Shown here piece after piece: positions 29,871-39,999 of a DNA stretch of 53,876 bases. Positions within the stretch are counted from its first letter, which is position 1. Each line of letters opens with the position of its first letter. The notes under the pieces are model-generated. The model was not told where the DNA came from. It searched no databases and worked only from the letters and a program-made list of their open reading frames with translations. This DNA comes from an uncultured Parvularcula sp. Lineage in GTDB: Bacteria > Pseudomonadota > Alphaproteobacteria > Caulobacterales > Parvularculaceae. The stretch is taken from NCBI GenBank assembly GCA_937919225.1, contig CALFRH010000028.1:1-53876 (forward strand), given 5' to 3'. Made by a program: the position numbers and the translations under genes.

Positions 29871-31132
29871 GCCGACATCTCCCGCTCGACCATCACGGCC
29901 GTACCCATACCAGCGCCGATACAAAGAACGGCGATCCCGCGTTTTAAATTTTTGCGTTCTAGCGCGTCCACAAGCGTGCCGAGCAACATTGCACCCGTGG
30001 CCCCAATGGGATGGCCCATGGCGATCGCACCGCCATCAACATTCACACACTCTGGATCGAGATCGAACTTCGCCATAACGTCGAGCGGTACCGCAGCGAA
30101 AGCTTCGTTCACTTCCCATAGATCGATATCAGAGACGCAGAGCCCTGTTCGCTTCAACATTTTCTTGATGGCCACTTCTGGCCCCGTGAAAACAATGGTT
30201 GGTTCCGACCCAGATGTTGTGAATGCAGTGATCCGCGCTCTCGGCTTCATCCCGGTACGGTGACCAATTTCTTCTGTACCAAGTAGAATACCCGCGGCGC
30301 CGTCGACAATACCCGAAGCATTACCAGCATGATGGACATGCTCAACACGCTCAATATGCGGATAGCGAGAGACAATAACGTCGTCGAGACCATATTTACG
30401 GCCTAACTCTTCAAAAGAGGGCTTCAACGCGGAAAGGGACTCAAGCGTCGTACCTGGACGAATATGTTCATCTCGCGCCAGCACCGGCGCTCCCAAATGG
30501 TCAGTCACGGTGATAACGGAACGATCAAAATGGCCTGCCTCCCACGCGGCATGAGCCCTAGATTGGCTCACAACCGCATATTCATCAACCGCCGTACGAT
30601 CAAAACCACCGAGCGTCGCCAGACCGTCGGCCGAGACCCCTTGGGAAACGGTTGACCGATCGATGGCCACCCGTGGGTCAGTGTAAAGAGCGCCGCCTTC
30701 ACTACCCATCCAAACACGGCTCATGCTCTCAACACCGCCTGCAACCAAAAGGTCCAGCTGCCCCGACGCAATTTGTCCAGCTGCGAAGTTCACCGCATCA
30801 AGCCCTGATCCGCAATACCGATTGATCTGAACGCCAGCCGCGCTGTCGGCGTAACCCGCTCGCAATACCGATACCCGTCCGATATTACTGCCCTGCTCAT
30901 TGATGGGCGTTAAACACCCAAGAATAACATCATCAATAAGGGCCGTATCAAGATCGTTACGATCCCGAAGAGCGCGTAGTGTTTGCGCCGCCAGCTCACT
31001 TGCCGGGATCGCATGGAGTGCGCCAGCGGAGCGCCCTCGCCCGCGCGGCGTGCGCACGTGGTCATAAATAAAGCAATCTAACATACAAACCTTTCCCACC
31101 GTAGCCGCGATGACGCGTGTCGGAGCGAGCAA
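29867..31132 (-). CDS. Thiolase / acetyl-CoA acyltransferase
   Basis: VQINRYCGSGLDAVNFAA active-site Cys, GGAIAMGHPIGATGA, VLCIGAGMGTA. The start may be MLDCF at 31084. Confidence 0.9.
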   Translation of the reverse strand: MLAPTRVIAATVGKVCMLDCFIYDHVRTPRGRGRSAGALHAIPASELAAQTLRALRDRNDLDTALIDDVILGCLTPINEQGSNIGRVSVLRAGYADSAAGVQINRYCGSGLDAVNFAAGQIASGQLDLLVAGGVESMSRVWMGSEGGALYTDPRVAIDRSTVSQGVSADGLATLGGFDRTAVDEYAVVSQSRAHAAWEAGHFDRSVITVTDHLGAPVLARDEHIRPGTTLESLSALKPSFEELGRKYGLDDVIVSRYPHIERVEHVHHAGNASGIVDGAAGILLGTEEIGHRTGMKPRARITAFTTSGSEPTIVFTGPEVAIKKMLKRTGLCVSDIDLWEVNEAFAAVPLDVMAKFDLDPECVNVDGGAIAMGHPIGATGAMLLGTLVDALERKNLKRGIAVLCIGAGMGTAVMVEREMSA

Positions 31133-31146
31133 ATCCTATATAATGA

Positions 31147-31158
31147 GTAGCATACTAC
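31147..31158. promoter_or_regulatory. Palindromic operator candidate, site 4 (GTAGCATACTAC)
   Basis: 11/12 consensus, just upstream of the thiolase operon. Confidence 0.65.
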
Positions 31159-31466
31159 ATATACAGTGACGCACAAAGCTGCAAGCGTCAACGCGCTATG
31201 CTGACCCCATTAAAAACGTTAACCATTTGGCTTATTGACTTGGCACGTGAACGAGACGGGAATAGTCGATGCGCCCAATATGATAAAGATAGGTACCAAG
31301 CGGCGCACACGACTCAATTGTATCGTGATCGACTACCGCAGCATCGCCTAAGATATATTTGAGTTTCCGACCACAGGCGCCAGTCGTCTCGAAGCTAAGC
31401 GGGCAACCAAACCACCGCTATCGCTAGTACGCGTACCATTTTTCATCATTCGCCAGCTCTCTTCAC

Positions 31467-34400
31467 TTAACCGACATCGCGTTCATCATCGGCGACCCTA
31501 CCCTCTCCGACCGGCAGTTCCGAAGCCTCAAACAATCCTGTGATGTAATGGCGCTCTTCAACCGGGCTTGCGGCGACGATGTCGCGCGCGACTTTTTGAG
31601 CTTCTAGCAGCCTGTGTGGCGATTGAGACGCCTTGTCATAGGCTCGAGTAAGGGCATCTAGTAACCTGTCCTGCCCAATCCGGCGCTCGATCTTAAGAAG
31701 CGTCAAAAGACCTTTGGCACGCATATAGTCTTCACCATCACTATCGAGGATCGCATACTCGATGCCATCTATTTTGGCCTGCTCTCTGCGATACTCATCA
31801 AGTTGAAATGCCTCATAAACGGCGACTTGCTCTTCATCGTCCAATGCAATCAACGCCAGATAAGACGGAACAGCCTTGGACAGAAAATCCGCACCTGCAA
31901 TATCTGCGATGGCGCGTTTATCGCCCCACCATACAGTCAGCGCCTTCTCCATGGTTAAAAACTTAACCCAGTCGAACGTCCAATTGCTATTGTAATCATG
32001 GACCCAGGCTTTGTCTTCCGGAATAACTATAAGGTTGCCGGCAGCGAATGCATCAGCCTCTTCATGGCTACCCGCCCACAAATGATATGGCGCGCCCGCA
32101 ATTGTCATTGTTTTATACGGAAATTCTCCAAACTTCTCAGCATATCTATTTATGGCTTCGCTTACGCCCTCCTGCATACGAACTATATTTTCTGTATGCC
32201 GAGGGTGATGAAGAACTCGCAAGACGCCCCCTCGCTGAGATAGACGTGTCTCTGCAATGGCGAAGTTGGCACTCACAATACCCACAGCAAGCGACCCTGC
32301 TCCGTGATTAATGGTTTTCATCTGCATACTATCATTACTACGTACACTACTGAGCGGATCACCGCTCGCCGCAACAGTCTGAGGCTGGTTGACTTCGACA
32401 GACAACGTCAAGTCCACATAACGCGCCGCACCATATGCCGTTGTGCCGGTGCTCGCGATAACCTCTTTAGGTGGACGAACCCGTTCCCCGACTCCAAACC
32501 TTTCCCGGCGCTTGGCTTCTTTTAGCTCACGACCTCTGTCGTACCCGATAAGCGGAAGGAAAAGAGGTCGCACCGTACTGCCGTCTTCGACAATTGGCCC
32601 CAACATCGTGCCATTGCCATACAATGGATAGTGGGCGGCGACCTCCACTTCTATACGTCTTGTTGCACCGGAGACCATCGGTTCAGAGAGGGAAGCGATG
32701 ACAACATGGCCGTATCGATCCTTATCCTCAACGCCGCCAAACCCACGGCTCGTATCAACGAAGGCATCACCGCGGACAGCGACGAATTTGAGGCCCTCTG
32801 CCCAATTGATCAAAAACGACTCCACCGGATCATCGTTGTAGTTCACCAGATCGAATGCAGCGACGTAACGCATGCGCCGCTCGTTTGGTTCTATCGTAAC
32901 CGCCAAGTCGGCGGCCGTTACGATCGGAGTAGGCTTGCTGCGCCAGTCCCCGAAGACTTTTTCATACTCAGCATTCTCAGCGTACTCATCGTCCTTGGTA
33001 TGGAAATCGTTCACGACCGTTGTTGCATAAAGAACCATTTGCGTTGAATAGGCGAACGCAATCGCCAGAACCGCGAGGCCACCAATCGCCAGCGGCGTGG
33101 TACGCACACGAGCGAGCGCCGTGCGCGTTTTCCAGTCGGTTTCAATGCCGCGCCGTGAAAACAAAGTCGCGAAAAAAGCAATGAAGAGGACAAGGGAGAA
33201 CCAGACAGCGCCATGCCAAGCTGCTTTCAGGTTGGTCTGCCGCCCGATATCGAAATCGGACCAATAAGCTTCCAAAACAAAGCCTACCAACCAAATTTGC
33301 CGCTCCAACTGATCTGTTTCTGCTGCAATCAAACATGCAATTAGGAAGATGATGGGCAGCCCCATGGTCAGAAGCCGGTTGTTTGAAAGTGTCCAAACAA
33401 TGTACACGAGACCGGCGTAAACCGGGAAAGTCAGCATGCCATACTGAAAAAGACCTTCCGCCAAAACGGCCCATCTTATCTCTCCGGCTGATGGCAACTG
33501 AGAAACAATGGCGCCAATACCCGGCAAAGCGACAAATGTTAACGCCAATAAAATCAGTGCGATAACATTCGACAAAACCAATTTGGCCGTTGAGGTCGGC
33601 ATTGCATCGATAAGGGCGGCCATGCGCGTTTCTTGATCCCGGGATACGATTTCAGTTGCAAAGAAAACAAGAGCAACGATCGCTGGCAACCAGGCCCCTG
33701 TAATGATGAGGTCCAACAATTGAGGCGTCCACAGACCGGTAAATGTTTCAACCCGTTCGAACGTAAACCCTGAATAGGCGGCGAAGATCGCCATCATAAG
33801 GTACATAAAAAGGACGATTAAAAACGCTGGTGTTATCGCCACATATTTGAATTTCATCCAAGCGCCGCGCCAAACAACACCGCCTGCACCAAGCGTTTCG
33901 CTTTCACGCCGCCTGAAGCCGAAAGGCCATCTTTTGGCCCGATTGGTATGCGATTTTTTGAGAAACCTCTCTACCCTGAAGTTGACGAACGCCGCAATAA
34001 AAAGCCCAAGCCCCACTGATAGCAACAACAACCTGTTTGCAATAAAAGCAGGCGTCATCTCAATCAAACCGCGTTGCCGCATGTCCGCAGACCAATAATT
34101 GACCTGGGCGTCGAGCGTTTGTTTACCGACCGGATCAGTCGCCTGAAGAAGAAAAAGATTATTCTCAACGTCTTCGAACGAAACGGCATACGTAAAGAAA
34201 AGCACTATAAACACTGCCGTCAGTGCATACGACGCCGTACCGCGGCCAGTCAGCGCCGTCAGACCAAAATGCATCCCGCCATATGCAATACTGGAAAGGC
34301 CTAACCACAATAGCGTCGCCTGCGTCATCGACGCCCAGGGCGTTTCAACAAGCGCACCTTTGTCAATAAGACCGACCGCTGGGCCAACGTATGGGAAGAG

Positions 34401-34802
34401 AACAAAGGCGACCGGCAACGATGCGATGACAATGACAAGGCTGATCCAGCTCGCCAGGGCTTTGGCTCCTAAGTACTTTCGATATTCTATCGGCTTGGAA
34501 TAGATGAGCGGCCCGATGCGCGTTTTGAGATCAGATAAGAGCGGCATGGTCATCAAACCAGCGCCAAGAACGGCGCACCAAAAGGTCGAGTACATAAAAA
34601 AGTACTGCGCGGTATAGGCTGAGTTTCGTGCAACACGCCCAGACGCCACCAAACCATCCCAATCCGCCGTCCCTAAATCAAATATGTTTTTCAACGTCAT
34701 TATGATGGCGATGGCCCAAATGACCTTCGACTTCAGGACGCGTCTAAGCTCAAACCTTAAAACGGTTTTAAATGTATTTGCTTCAGCTACGGGATTGCTC
34801 AT
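31467..34802 (-). CDS. ABC-2 type permease fused to a C-terminal M1-aminopeptidase-like domain
   Basis: 1111 aa; multiple hydrophobic helices, then an M1-like fold ending VWWGDKRAIADIAGADFLSKAVPSYLALIAL. HExxH is absent. Confidence 0.75.
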   Translation of the reverse strand: MSNPVAEANTFKTVLRFELRRVLKSKVIWAIAIIMTLKNIFDLGTADWDGLVASGRVARNSAYTAQYFFMYSTFWCAVLGAGLMTMPLLSDLKTRIGPLIYSKPIEYRKYLGAKALASWISLVIVIASLPVAFVLFPYVGPAVGLIDKGALVETPWASMTQATLLWLGLSSIAYGGMHFGLTALTGRGTASYALTAVFIVLFFTYAVSFEDVENNLFLLQATDPVGKQTLDAQVNYWSADMRQRGLIEMTPAFIANRLLLLSVGLGLFIAAFVNFRVERFLKKSHTNRAKRWPFGFRRRESETLGAGGVVWRGAWMKFKYVAITPAFLIVLFMYLMMAIFAAYSGFTFERVETFTGLWTPQLLDLIITGAWLPAIVALVFFATEIVSRDQETRMAALIDAMPTSTAKLVLSNVIALILLALTFVALPGIGAIVSQLPSAGEIRWAVLAEGLFQYGMLTFPVYAGLVYIVWTLSNNRLLTMGLPIIFLIACLIAAETDQLERQIWLVGFVLEAYWSDFDIGRQTNLKAAWHGAVWFSLVLFIAFFATLFSRRGIETDWKTRTALARVRTTPLAIGGLAVLAIAFAYSTQMVLYATTVVNDFHTKDDEYAENAEYEKVFGDWRSKPTPIVTAADLAVTIEPNERRMRYVAAFDLVNYNDDPVESFLINWAEGLKFVAVRGDAFVDTSRGFGGVEDKDRYGHVVIASLSEPMVSGATRRIEVEVAAHYPLYGNGTMLGPIVEDGSTVRPLFLPLIGYDRGRELKEAKRRERFGVGERVRPPKEVIASTGTTAYGAARYVDLTLSVEVNQPQTVAASGDPLSSVRSNDSMQMKTINHGAGSLAVGIVSANFAIAETRLSQRGGVLRVLHHPRHTENIVRMQEGVSEAINRYAEKFGEFPYKTMTIAGAPYHLWAGSHEEADAFAAGNLIVIPEDKAWVHDYNSNWTFDWVKFLTMEKALTVWWGDKRAIADIAGADFLSKAVPSYLALIALDDEEQVAVYEAFQLDEYRREQAKIDGIEYAILDSDGEDYMRAKGLLTLLKIERRIGQDRLLDALTRAYDKASQSPHRLLEAQKVARDIVAASPVEERHYITGLFEASELPVGEGRVADDERDVG

Positions 34803-34806
34803 GGGA

Positions 34807-35691
34807 TTAATGATGGGTTTTCGTCAAGCTGAAGAAAGTATCTTCTAGTGTTGGTGTTTTAGGCTCAAACCCTGCGCCCGGCGAGGCTTCCGATTCGACA
34901 AGTACCCGGACTTTTCCGCGCTGAACCTTCGTCGCAATGACGTTTGCTTCCGCTCGCACCTCAGCGACATCTTTGGTATCGAGATCACCAATCCAAAGGC
35001 GTCCTTCCAGCTGTGCGGTGAAGTCATCCGGTGAGCCAGTTCCAACGATATGGCCCCGATGAAGAACGGCCATCTCTGTACAGAGAGTAGCAATGTCTTC
35101 AACTATGTGCGTCGACAAAAAGATAATGCAGTCACGGCTAATCGAGGCAAGAATTTCATGAAGTCGGTTTCGTTCAGTGGGATCGAGCCCAGCAGTTGGT
35201 TCATCGACAATGAGTAGCTTTGGCTCACCAAGTAGCGCCTGCGCCACGCCGAAACGCTGACGCATGCCACCAGAATAGGTATCAACGCTGCGTGTCCGAA
35301 CATCCCAAAGGTTCACCGCGTGGAGAAGCCGTTTGACCTCATCAACACGCTTAGCAGGATTATCAAAGCCCTTGAGCTGCGCCAAATAGTCTAACAGCTC
35401 AATCGCCGGCACGCCGGGGTAAACCCCAAACTCTTGCGGCAAATATCCTATGAAACGGCGCGCCTCAGCTGGCTCCGCTACAATATCCACCTCCCCTAGC
35501 CGCAATCCGCCCGCGCTAGGCACCTGAAGGGTTGCCAACGAATTCATGAGCGTTGACTTGCCTGCGCCATTGTGCCCAAGCAATCCAAACATCCCTGGAC
35601 TGATGGTAAGGGAAACATCGTCAAGGGCTTTTACACCATTACCGTAGAGTTTACTAACGTTTCTGATCTGAAGTTTGAGAGCGTCGCTCAT
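34807..35691 (-). CDS. ABC transporter ATP-binding protein, partner of the permease
   Basis: 294 aa; GHNGAGKST, YSGGMRQRFGVAQAL, LLIVDEPTAGLDP. Confidence 0.9.
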   Translation of the reverse strand: MSDALKLQIRNVSKLYGNGVKALDDVSLTISPGMFGLLGHNGAGKSTLMNSLATLQVPSAGGLRLGEVDIVAEPAEARRFIGYLPQEFGVYPGVPAIELLDYLAQLKGFDNPAKRVDEVKRLLHAVNLWDVRTRSVDTYSGGMRQRFGVAQALLGEPKLLIVDEPTAGLDPTERNRLHEILASISRDCIIFLSTHIVEDIATLCTEMAVLHRGHIVGTGSPDDFTAQLEGRLWIGDLDTKDVAEVRAEANVIATKVQRGKVRVLVESEASPGAGFEPKTPTLEDTFFSLTKTHH

Positions 35692-35866
35692 GTCTAATAC
35701 TCCACAGGTGCCTCAAAGACTTTCAAAACTCTATCGTGCGCCTGTCATCACCTTGCACGGCAAAGCGCATTAAAAAGCACGTCGACGTCTACAGCAGACC
35801 TAGACTCCAGCGGTAGCGTCATTCAGGCATCCCTTCGTTTTTATTTCACTTCAGACGTCAAACTGC

Positions 35867-37051
35867 TTACGCCATCTGTGCCACAGCACCTTGAGATATC
35901 AGGGTCTCAATCTCTTTTTCTTCGTATCCAGCGTCACGCATTATCGCACGAGTGTCCGCGCCGGGGGCACGGGGCGGCCTCGGCATATCCGCCGGGTGAT
36001 GACGAAACCTTGGCACTGGCATCGGTTGCGACTGCCCTCCCACAGACGCGTATGTGCCCCGCACCTGAGCGTGTGGATGGGCCCGAGCCTGTTCAAAATC
36101 AAGAACTGGCGCACAACAGCTATCGATTGGGTCGAGAAGAGTCTGTAACTCGGCCTGCGTGTGACGGCCAAAAGCCTCTGTCAGCAGCGTCCTTAGCTCT
36201 GGCCAACGTGACTTATCCGATAGAGCGTCACTGGGAAAATCAATTTTTAGAGCATCCAAGGTTTGCTTAAAGAACTTCTCCTCGAGCGCACCAATTGTAT
36301 AGAAACGATCATCTTTCGTTTTGTATACTGAATAATGAGGGGCACTTCCATCTAAGATATTCGTTCCCCGCTCTAACGACCACGCCCCCGCCCCCCACAT
36401 AACGCAGAAAACAGAACAAAGAAGGGCCACACCGTCCGACATGGCCGCGTCCACAACATCCCCAACGCCGGTCTGTCGAGCTCTTGAGAGGGCAGCGACA
36501 ACACCAAAAGCCGTATACAGCGCGCCTCCCGCGAAATCACCAACTAACATTAAAGGAACAGGTGGCGGATCACCCGCCTGGCCCATCGCATGCAGCGCCC
36601 CTGTTACAGCTATGTAGTTCAAATCATGGCCAGCCCGCTGCGCCAGCGGGCCATCCTGCCCCCATCCGGTGAGTCGCCCATAGACAAGGTCAGGCTTTAA
36701 TTCGAGGCATTTATCAGGCCCAATGCCCAACCGCTCTGCCACGCCGGGACGAAACCCTTCAACTACAATATCCGCTTCCTGAACAAGGCGCAGAGCGACA
36801 TCACCCCCCTCTTTCGATTTGAGATCGAGGGCAATTGATCGCCGACTACGAGACAGCGTATCGTGTTCAGGCGGCATCGGAATTCCAATACCCGAGGGGG
36901 TTACCCTGTCCACCTTGATGACATCAGCACCAAGATCAGCCAGTAGCATGCAAGCCATCGGCGCTGACCCAATCCCGGCAAACTCGACCACCCGAACGCC
37001 TCCTAGTGGCCCATTATGCTGTGACTGAGCGCCCTCACCCTGATCGGCCAT
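35867..37051 (-). CDS. CaiB/BaiF family CoA-transferase
   Basis: 394 aa; GVRVVEFAGIGSAPMACMLLADLGADVIKVD, GHDLNYIAVTGAL. Confidence 0.9.
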   Translation of the reverse strand: MADQGEGAQSQHNGPLGGVRVVEFAGIGSAPMACMLLADLGADVIKVDRVTPSGIGIPMPPEHDTLSRSRRSIALDLKSKEGGDVALRLVQEADIVVEGFRPGVAERLGIGPDKCLELKPDLVYGRLTGWGQDGPLAQRAGHDLNYIAVTGALHAMGQAGDPPPVPLMLVGDFAGGALYTAFGVVAALSRARQTGVGDVVDAAMSDGVALLCSVFCVMWGAGAWSLERGTNILDGSAPHYSVYKTKDDRFYTIGALEEKFFKQTLDALKIDFPSDALSDKSRWPELRTLLTEAFGRHTQAELQTLLDPIDSCCAPVLDFEQARAHPHAQVRGTYASVGGQSQPMPVPRFRHHPADMPRPPRAPGADTRAIMRDAGYEEKEIETLISQGAVAQMA

Positions 37052-37138
37052 ACACCATCCCTTAGCGCATCAAGCGCAACCAAAAATTCGACTAAATCCG
37101 AGAACGACACAGATTTTCATCATCAATAACATTTTTAT

Positions 37139-37150
37139 GTAGCATGCTAT
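37139..37150. promoter_or_regulatory. Palindromic operator candidate, site 5 (GTAGCATGCTAT)
   Basis: 11/12 consensus, 88 bp upstream of the CaiB-like gene. Confidence 0.65.
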
Positions 37151-37371
37151 TTATGTTAAACCCCTTCATTGCTGTCAAGTAAATGGTTGCCATTAGATCC
37201 CGACCACCGCCGCAGGAGAAATCACCTTGATCGACAGATCCGACCAGTTAGCCAGTCCGCTATTTCTCTCAAAGGCAAGAAACTAACGTCAACTGGCTTA
37301 GCTCACGAGTTAGATTTGGTTGACCAGTCATAACGAACGAAGTTGACAGCCTTAAAATTCCATCACATTAT

Positions 37372-37383
37372 GTAGCATACTAC
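37372..37383. promoter_or_regulatory. Palindromic operator candidate, site 6 (GTAGCATACTAC)
   Basis: 11/12 consensus, upstream of the aldehyde dehydrogenase pseudogene. Confidence 0.65.
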
Positions 37384-37448
37384 TTATAAAGATCAGCGGT
37401 ATGGATAGTTCAGCCACAGCTACTCAGTTCAAAAAAGACTCTGGCAGC

Positions 37449-38234
37449 ATGGCATCGACACAGAGCTGCGCGCTCTCCACTGCCGATCATTCCTCAACCT
37501 AGAGCGCTGAGGATCGTGCGACCTTTGAAGTGCAGAAGGAGTTTCTAGCGAAAAACGGGCCACCCTCTGCTGCCGTACAGATTGACCGTGTTAAGCAAAC
37601 GAAAGCGCTCTTAATCGATAATCGTGACCGCATTACACCAGTCTTGTCCGAGGATTTTAGCTGTCGCTCCAAATATATGACATCGTTTGCGGATGTTTGC
37701 GCTCCAGAAAAATGGCTAAATAGCACTCTTTCACATCGAAAACGTTGGACTAGAGCGGACTACAACTCGTCGCCAGCGCCATTTCGCTTTATGGGTGCGA
37801 AGTCTTCCATCGCCTACGAGCTCAAGGGAGTCATTGGGAGTATGCCCCCATGGAACGTCTCGTTCCAGATTAGCTTTACCAAAGAGCTACACGGGGTCAA
37901 CGACGATACCAAGATGTCCAGCGACTTTGCCGCCCTTCCTTTCGATCACACCCTCTTCACAGGCAACACTGGCACCGAAGCTCAACAAGTCATTGACCGT
38001 GCCTCATCAAGCGGTGTCAGCGTGAGTGAAGTCGGGATGAATGCCACGAACCCCAACTTGCCGTTTGGTGGCGTCGATGCATCAGACCTCGGAGCGTATC
38101 ATGGAAATGATAGTTTCAAGACCTTTAGTCACGCGAAATTGGTATACCATCAGACAAGATTTCCACTCGATAAAATGATGATGCCACCGCGGAAACCCAA
38201 ATTTAGATCCCTCCTGGAGAAGCAACTGCAATGA
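37449..38234 (+). pseudogene. Internally deleted coniferyl aldehyde dehydrogenase-like pseudogene
   Basis: ATG at 37449, in-frame TAG at 37500-37502. The remaining ORF keeps GVIGSMPPWNVSFQISF, FAALPFDHTLFTGNTGT and NPNLPFGGVDASDLGAYHGNDSFKTFSHAKLVY but lacks the catalytic Glu (ELGGK) and Cys regions. Confidence 0.85.
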
Positions 38235-38261
38235 TAAAATCAAACAAACGGAGCATACGCA

Positions 38262-38744
38262 TTAATGAGAAGAGTTCTCCGGCAGTTCGATAGGGGCACG
38301 CGTAATATCATTATTGCTGTAGACGAATTCTTCCAGGAGTTTGACGAACTGTTCGCCCTGCGATTTTGTGAAACACTTTAAGAGGCGATCACCTAACTCA
38401 GAAAGTTGTGGTACGGCTTTGTTAAAAATCTTCTTACCCTTCGCCGTCAGGTATATCTCTTTTTGTCTTTTGTCGGCGTTACGCACAAAGACACGAAGAT
38501 ATCCTTCATTTGATAAGCGAACAAGCATCCGACTAACGCTTGCCCTATCCACACCGGTTTTGAGCGCCAATCCCGAGACGTCAATGCCATCATAAAAGTA
38601 AACAGTATAGAGCAGAGCAAAGGGCTGTGACGAGAGTTCTGTTTCCGTCATCACCTTTTCCCAAGATGCGTTGTAGATTTGATATGCGAGACGAATCAAA
38701 AATCCAGGGTGGTTATGCATTTCCACGAAAGTGGGCGACTTCAC
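38262..38744 (-). CDS. MarR-family transcriptional regulator (paralog 2)
   Basis: 160 aa; FVEMHNHPGFLIRLAYQIYNASWEKVM matches FVEVHNHPGFLIRRSHQIYNALWERIM of paralog 1. Confidence 0.85.
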   Translation of the reverse strand: MKSPTFVEMHNHPGFLIRLAYQIYNASWEKVMTETELSSQPFALLYTVYFYDGIDVSGLALKTGVDRASVSRMLVRLSNEGYLRVFVRNADKRQKEIYLTAKGKKIFNKAVPQLSELGDRLLKCFTKSQGEQFVKLLEEFVYSNNDITRAPIELPENSSH

Positions 38745-38875
38745 TTATCTTCTCCTCGTTCTTGTCTGAGGTTTTTTCTTACCAAACACCACCATCCTAC
38801 ATCAGCCTCTCTCAAACACGAAATAAAGGACAGGCATAGCTGGCATTGCGTTACGCAGCGCCTGAATGATTATAT

Positions 38876-38887
38876 GCAGCATGCTTT
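38876..38887. promoter_or_regulatory. Palindromic operator candidate, site 7 (GCAGCATGCTTT)
   Basis: 9/12 consensus, 132 bp upstream of the MarR paralog 2 start. Confidence 0.5.
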
Positions 38888-39205
38888 ATATATTCAGCTT
38901 ATCAGAGTTTTGCAATATGCCGCCATTACGTCAGCTTTGGCAAGCCTATGTAAGCGCGGTTGGACAGGTATGGATCTGGTAGGCCCCCGTTTGTTGGTAG
39001 CCAATAACGGCTCCACAGGCGCACACTTGCCTGCGCTACTTTTCGCCAGTCGCGCGCATCCTGTAGTTGCCGTTCCTTGCTTCCAGATGGTGCTCTACAG
39101 ATACGAGCTCAGCCAATATCATGGAAGCGTTCGAATAGCTTGCGCTCCTGTTGTTCGTAATGCACCACATCTCGCTTAACCTGTTTTTACAAGGATCAAA
39201 AGTCT

Positions 39206-39880
39206 ATGGCTTGCCCTGATCATTTCCTATACGGCGTATCCAACCTCGAAGAAGCGGTTGCTACCATAGAAGCCGAAACGGGTTTAAAAGCGACACCAGG
39301 AGGGCGGCACGAAAACATCGGTACCCGAAACGCCTTCATTGGCCTAGCCGATGATATGTATATCGAACTTCTCGCACCCGACCCCGAACAATCTAGAGAT
39401 GCTAGCGTCGCAAGTATCTTGTATGCGCTTCCTGAGAACGGGCTTATTGGTTGGTGCGCACGCAGTGATAACCTAGACGCTCTTGCTACCGCATATGTTG
39501 AGTCAAACACTTCCGACATTATCGGCCCAACCAACTGGCGACGCCACCTTCCAGATGGGGGCGCGATCGATTGGCAATTACTACATGTAAGCCCCTCACC
39601 AATCGGTGCACTACAGCCCTTTTTTATCAACTGGGGGGAAACCCCGCACCCGACCGAAAACCTTCATCCACAGGGAGCCTGCACAACGTTTTCTCTGACA
39701 AGCCCGCACACTACTCAATTGAAATCACACCTCGAGGCAGCACAGCTTGATATCGAACAATCTGCAGGGCCGGAGAACTCTATCGTACTCAAAGTTGATA
39801 CAGGCCGATCGATCGTCACCCTAAAATCAGTCTCTCCACTACCCTTTCCATTGATGCCAAACGGCGGAAATGCATCATGA
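39206..39880 (+). CDS. VOC / glyoxalase-like domain protein (copy 1)
   Basis: 224 aa; DHFLYGVSNLEEAVATIEAETGLKATPGGRHENIGTRNAFIGL. Confidence 0.75.
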   Translation: MACPDHFLYGVSNLEEAVATIEAETGLKATPGGRHENIGTRNAFIGLADDMYIELLAPDPEQSRDASVASILYALPENGLIGWCARSDNLDALATAYVESNTSDIIGPTNWRRHLPDGGAIDWQLLHVSPSPIGALQPFFINWGETPHPTENLHPQGACTTFSLTSPHTTQLKSHLEAAQLDIEQSAGPENSIVLKVDTGRSIVTLKSVSPLPFPLMPNGGNAS

Positions 39881-39999
39881 TCTGAGATATCAAACTAAGG
39901 AATAATTAAATTCGTATACACTTACATTTAGCAGTAATTATTCCATGTACAAATATATTTTTAACCGCGGAGCCATTTATACATTACAATATTCGAAGC

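Noticed and set aside
32631-33047. 138-aa plus-strand ORF inside the permease-M1 gene
   Set aside because: Antisense to a long well-supported CDS; typical shadow ORF, as are most other antisense ORFs in the track.
36943-36954. Palindrome-like GTAGCATGCAAG inside the CaiB-like gene
   Set aside because: Right arm is degenerate and it lies within coding sequence (MACMLL); not counted as an operator.
38679-39179. 166-aa ORF between MarR paralog 2 and VOC copy 1
   Set aside because: Overlaps the MarR gene antisense and the operator; no recognisable motif. Could be decayed coding DNA but I cannot support a call.
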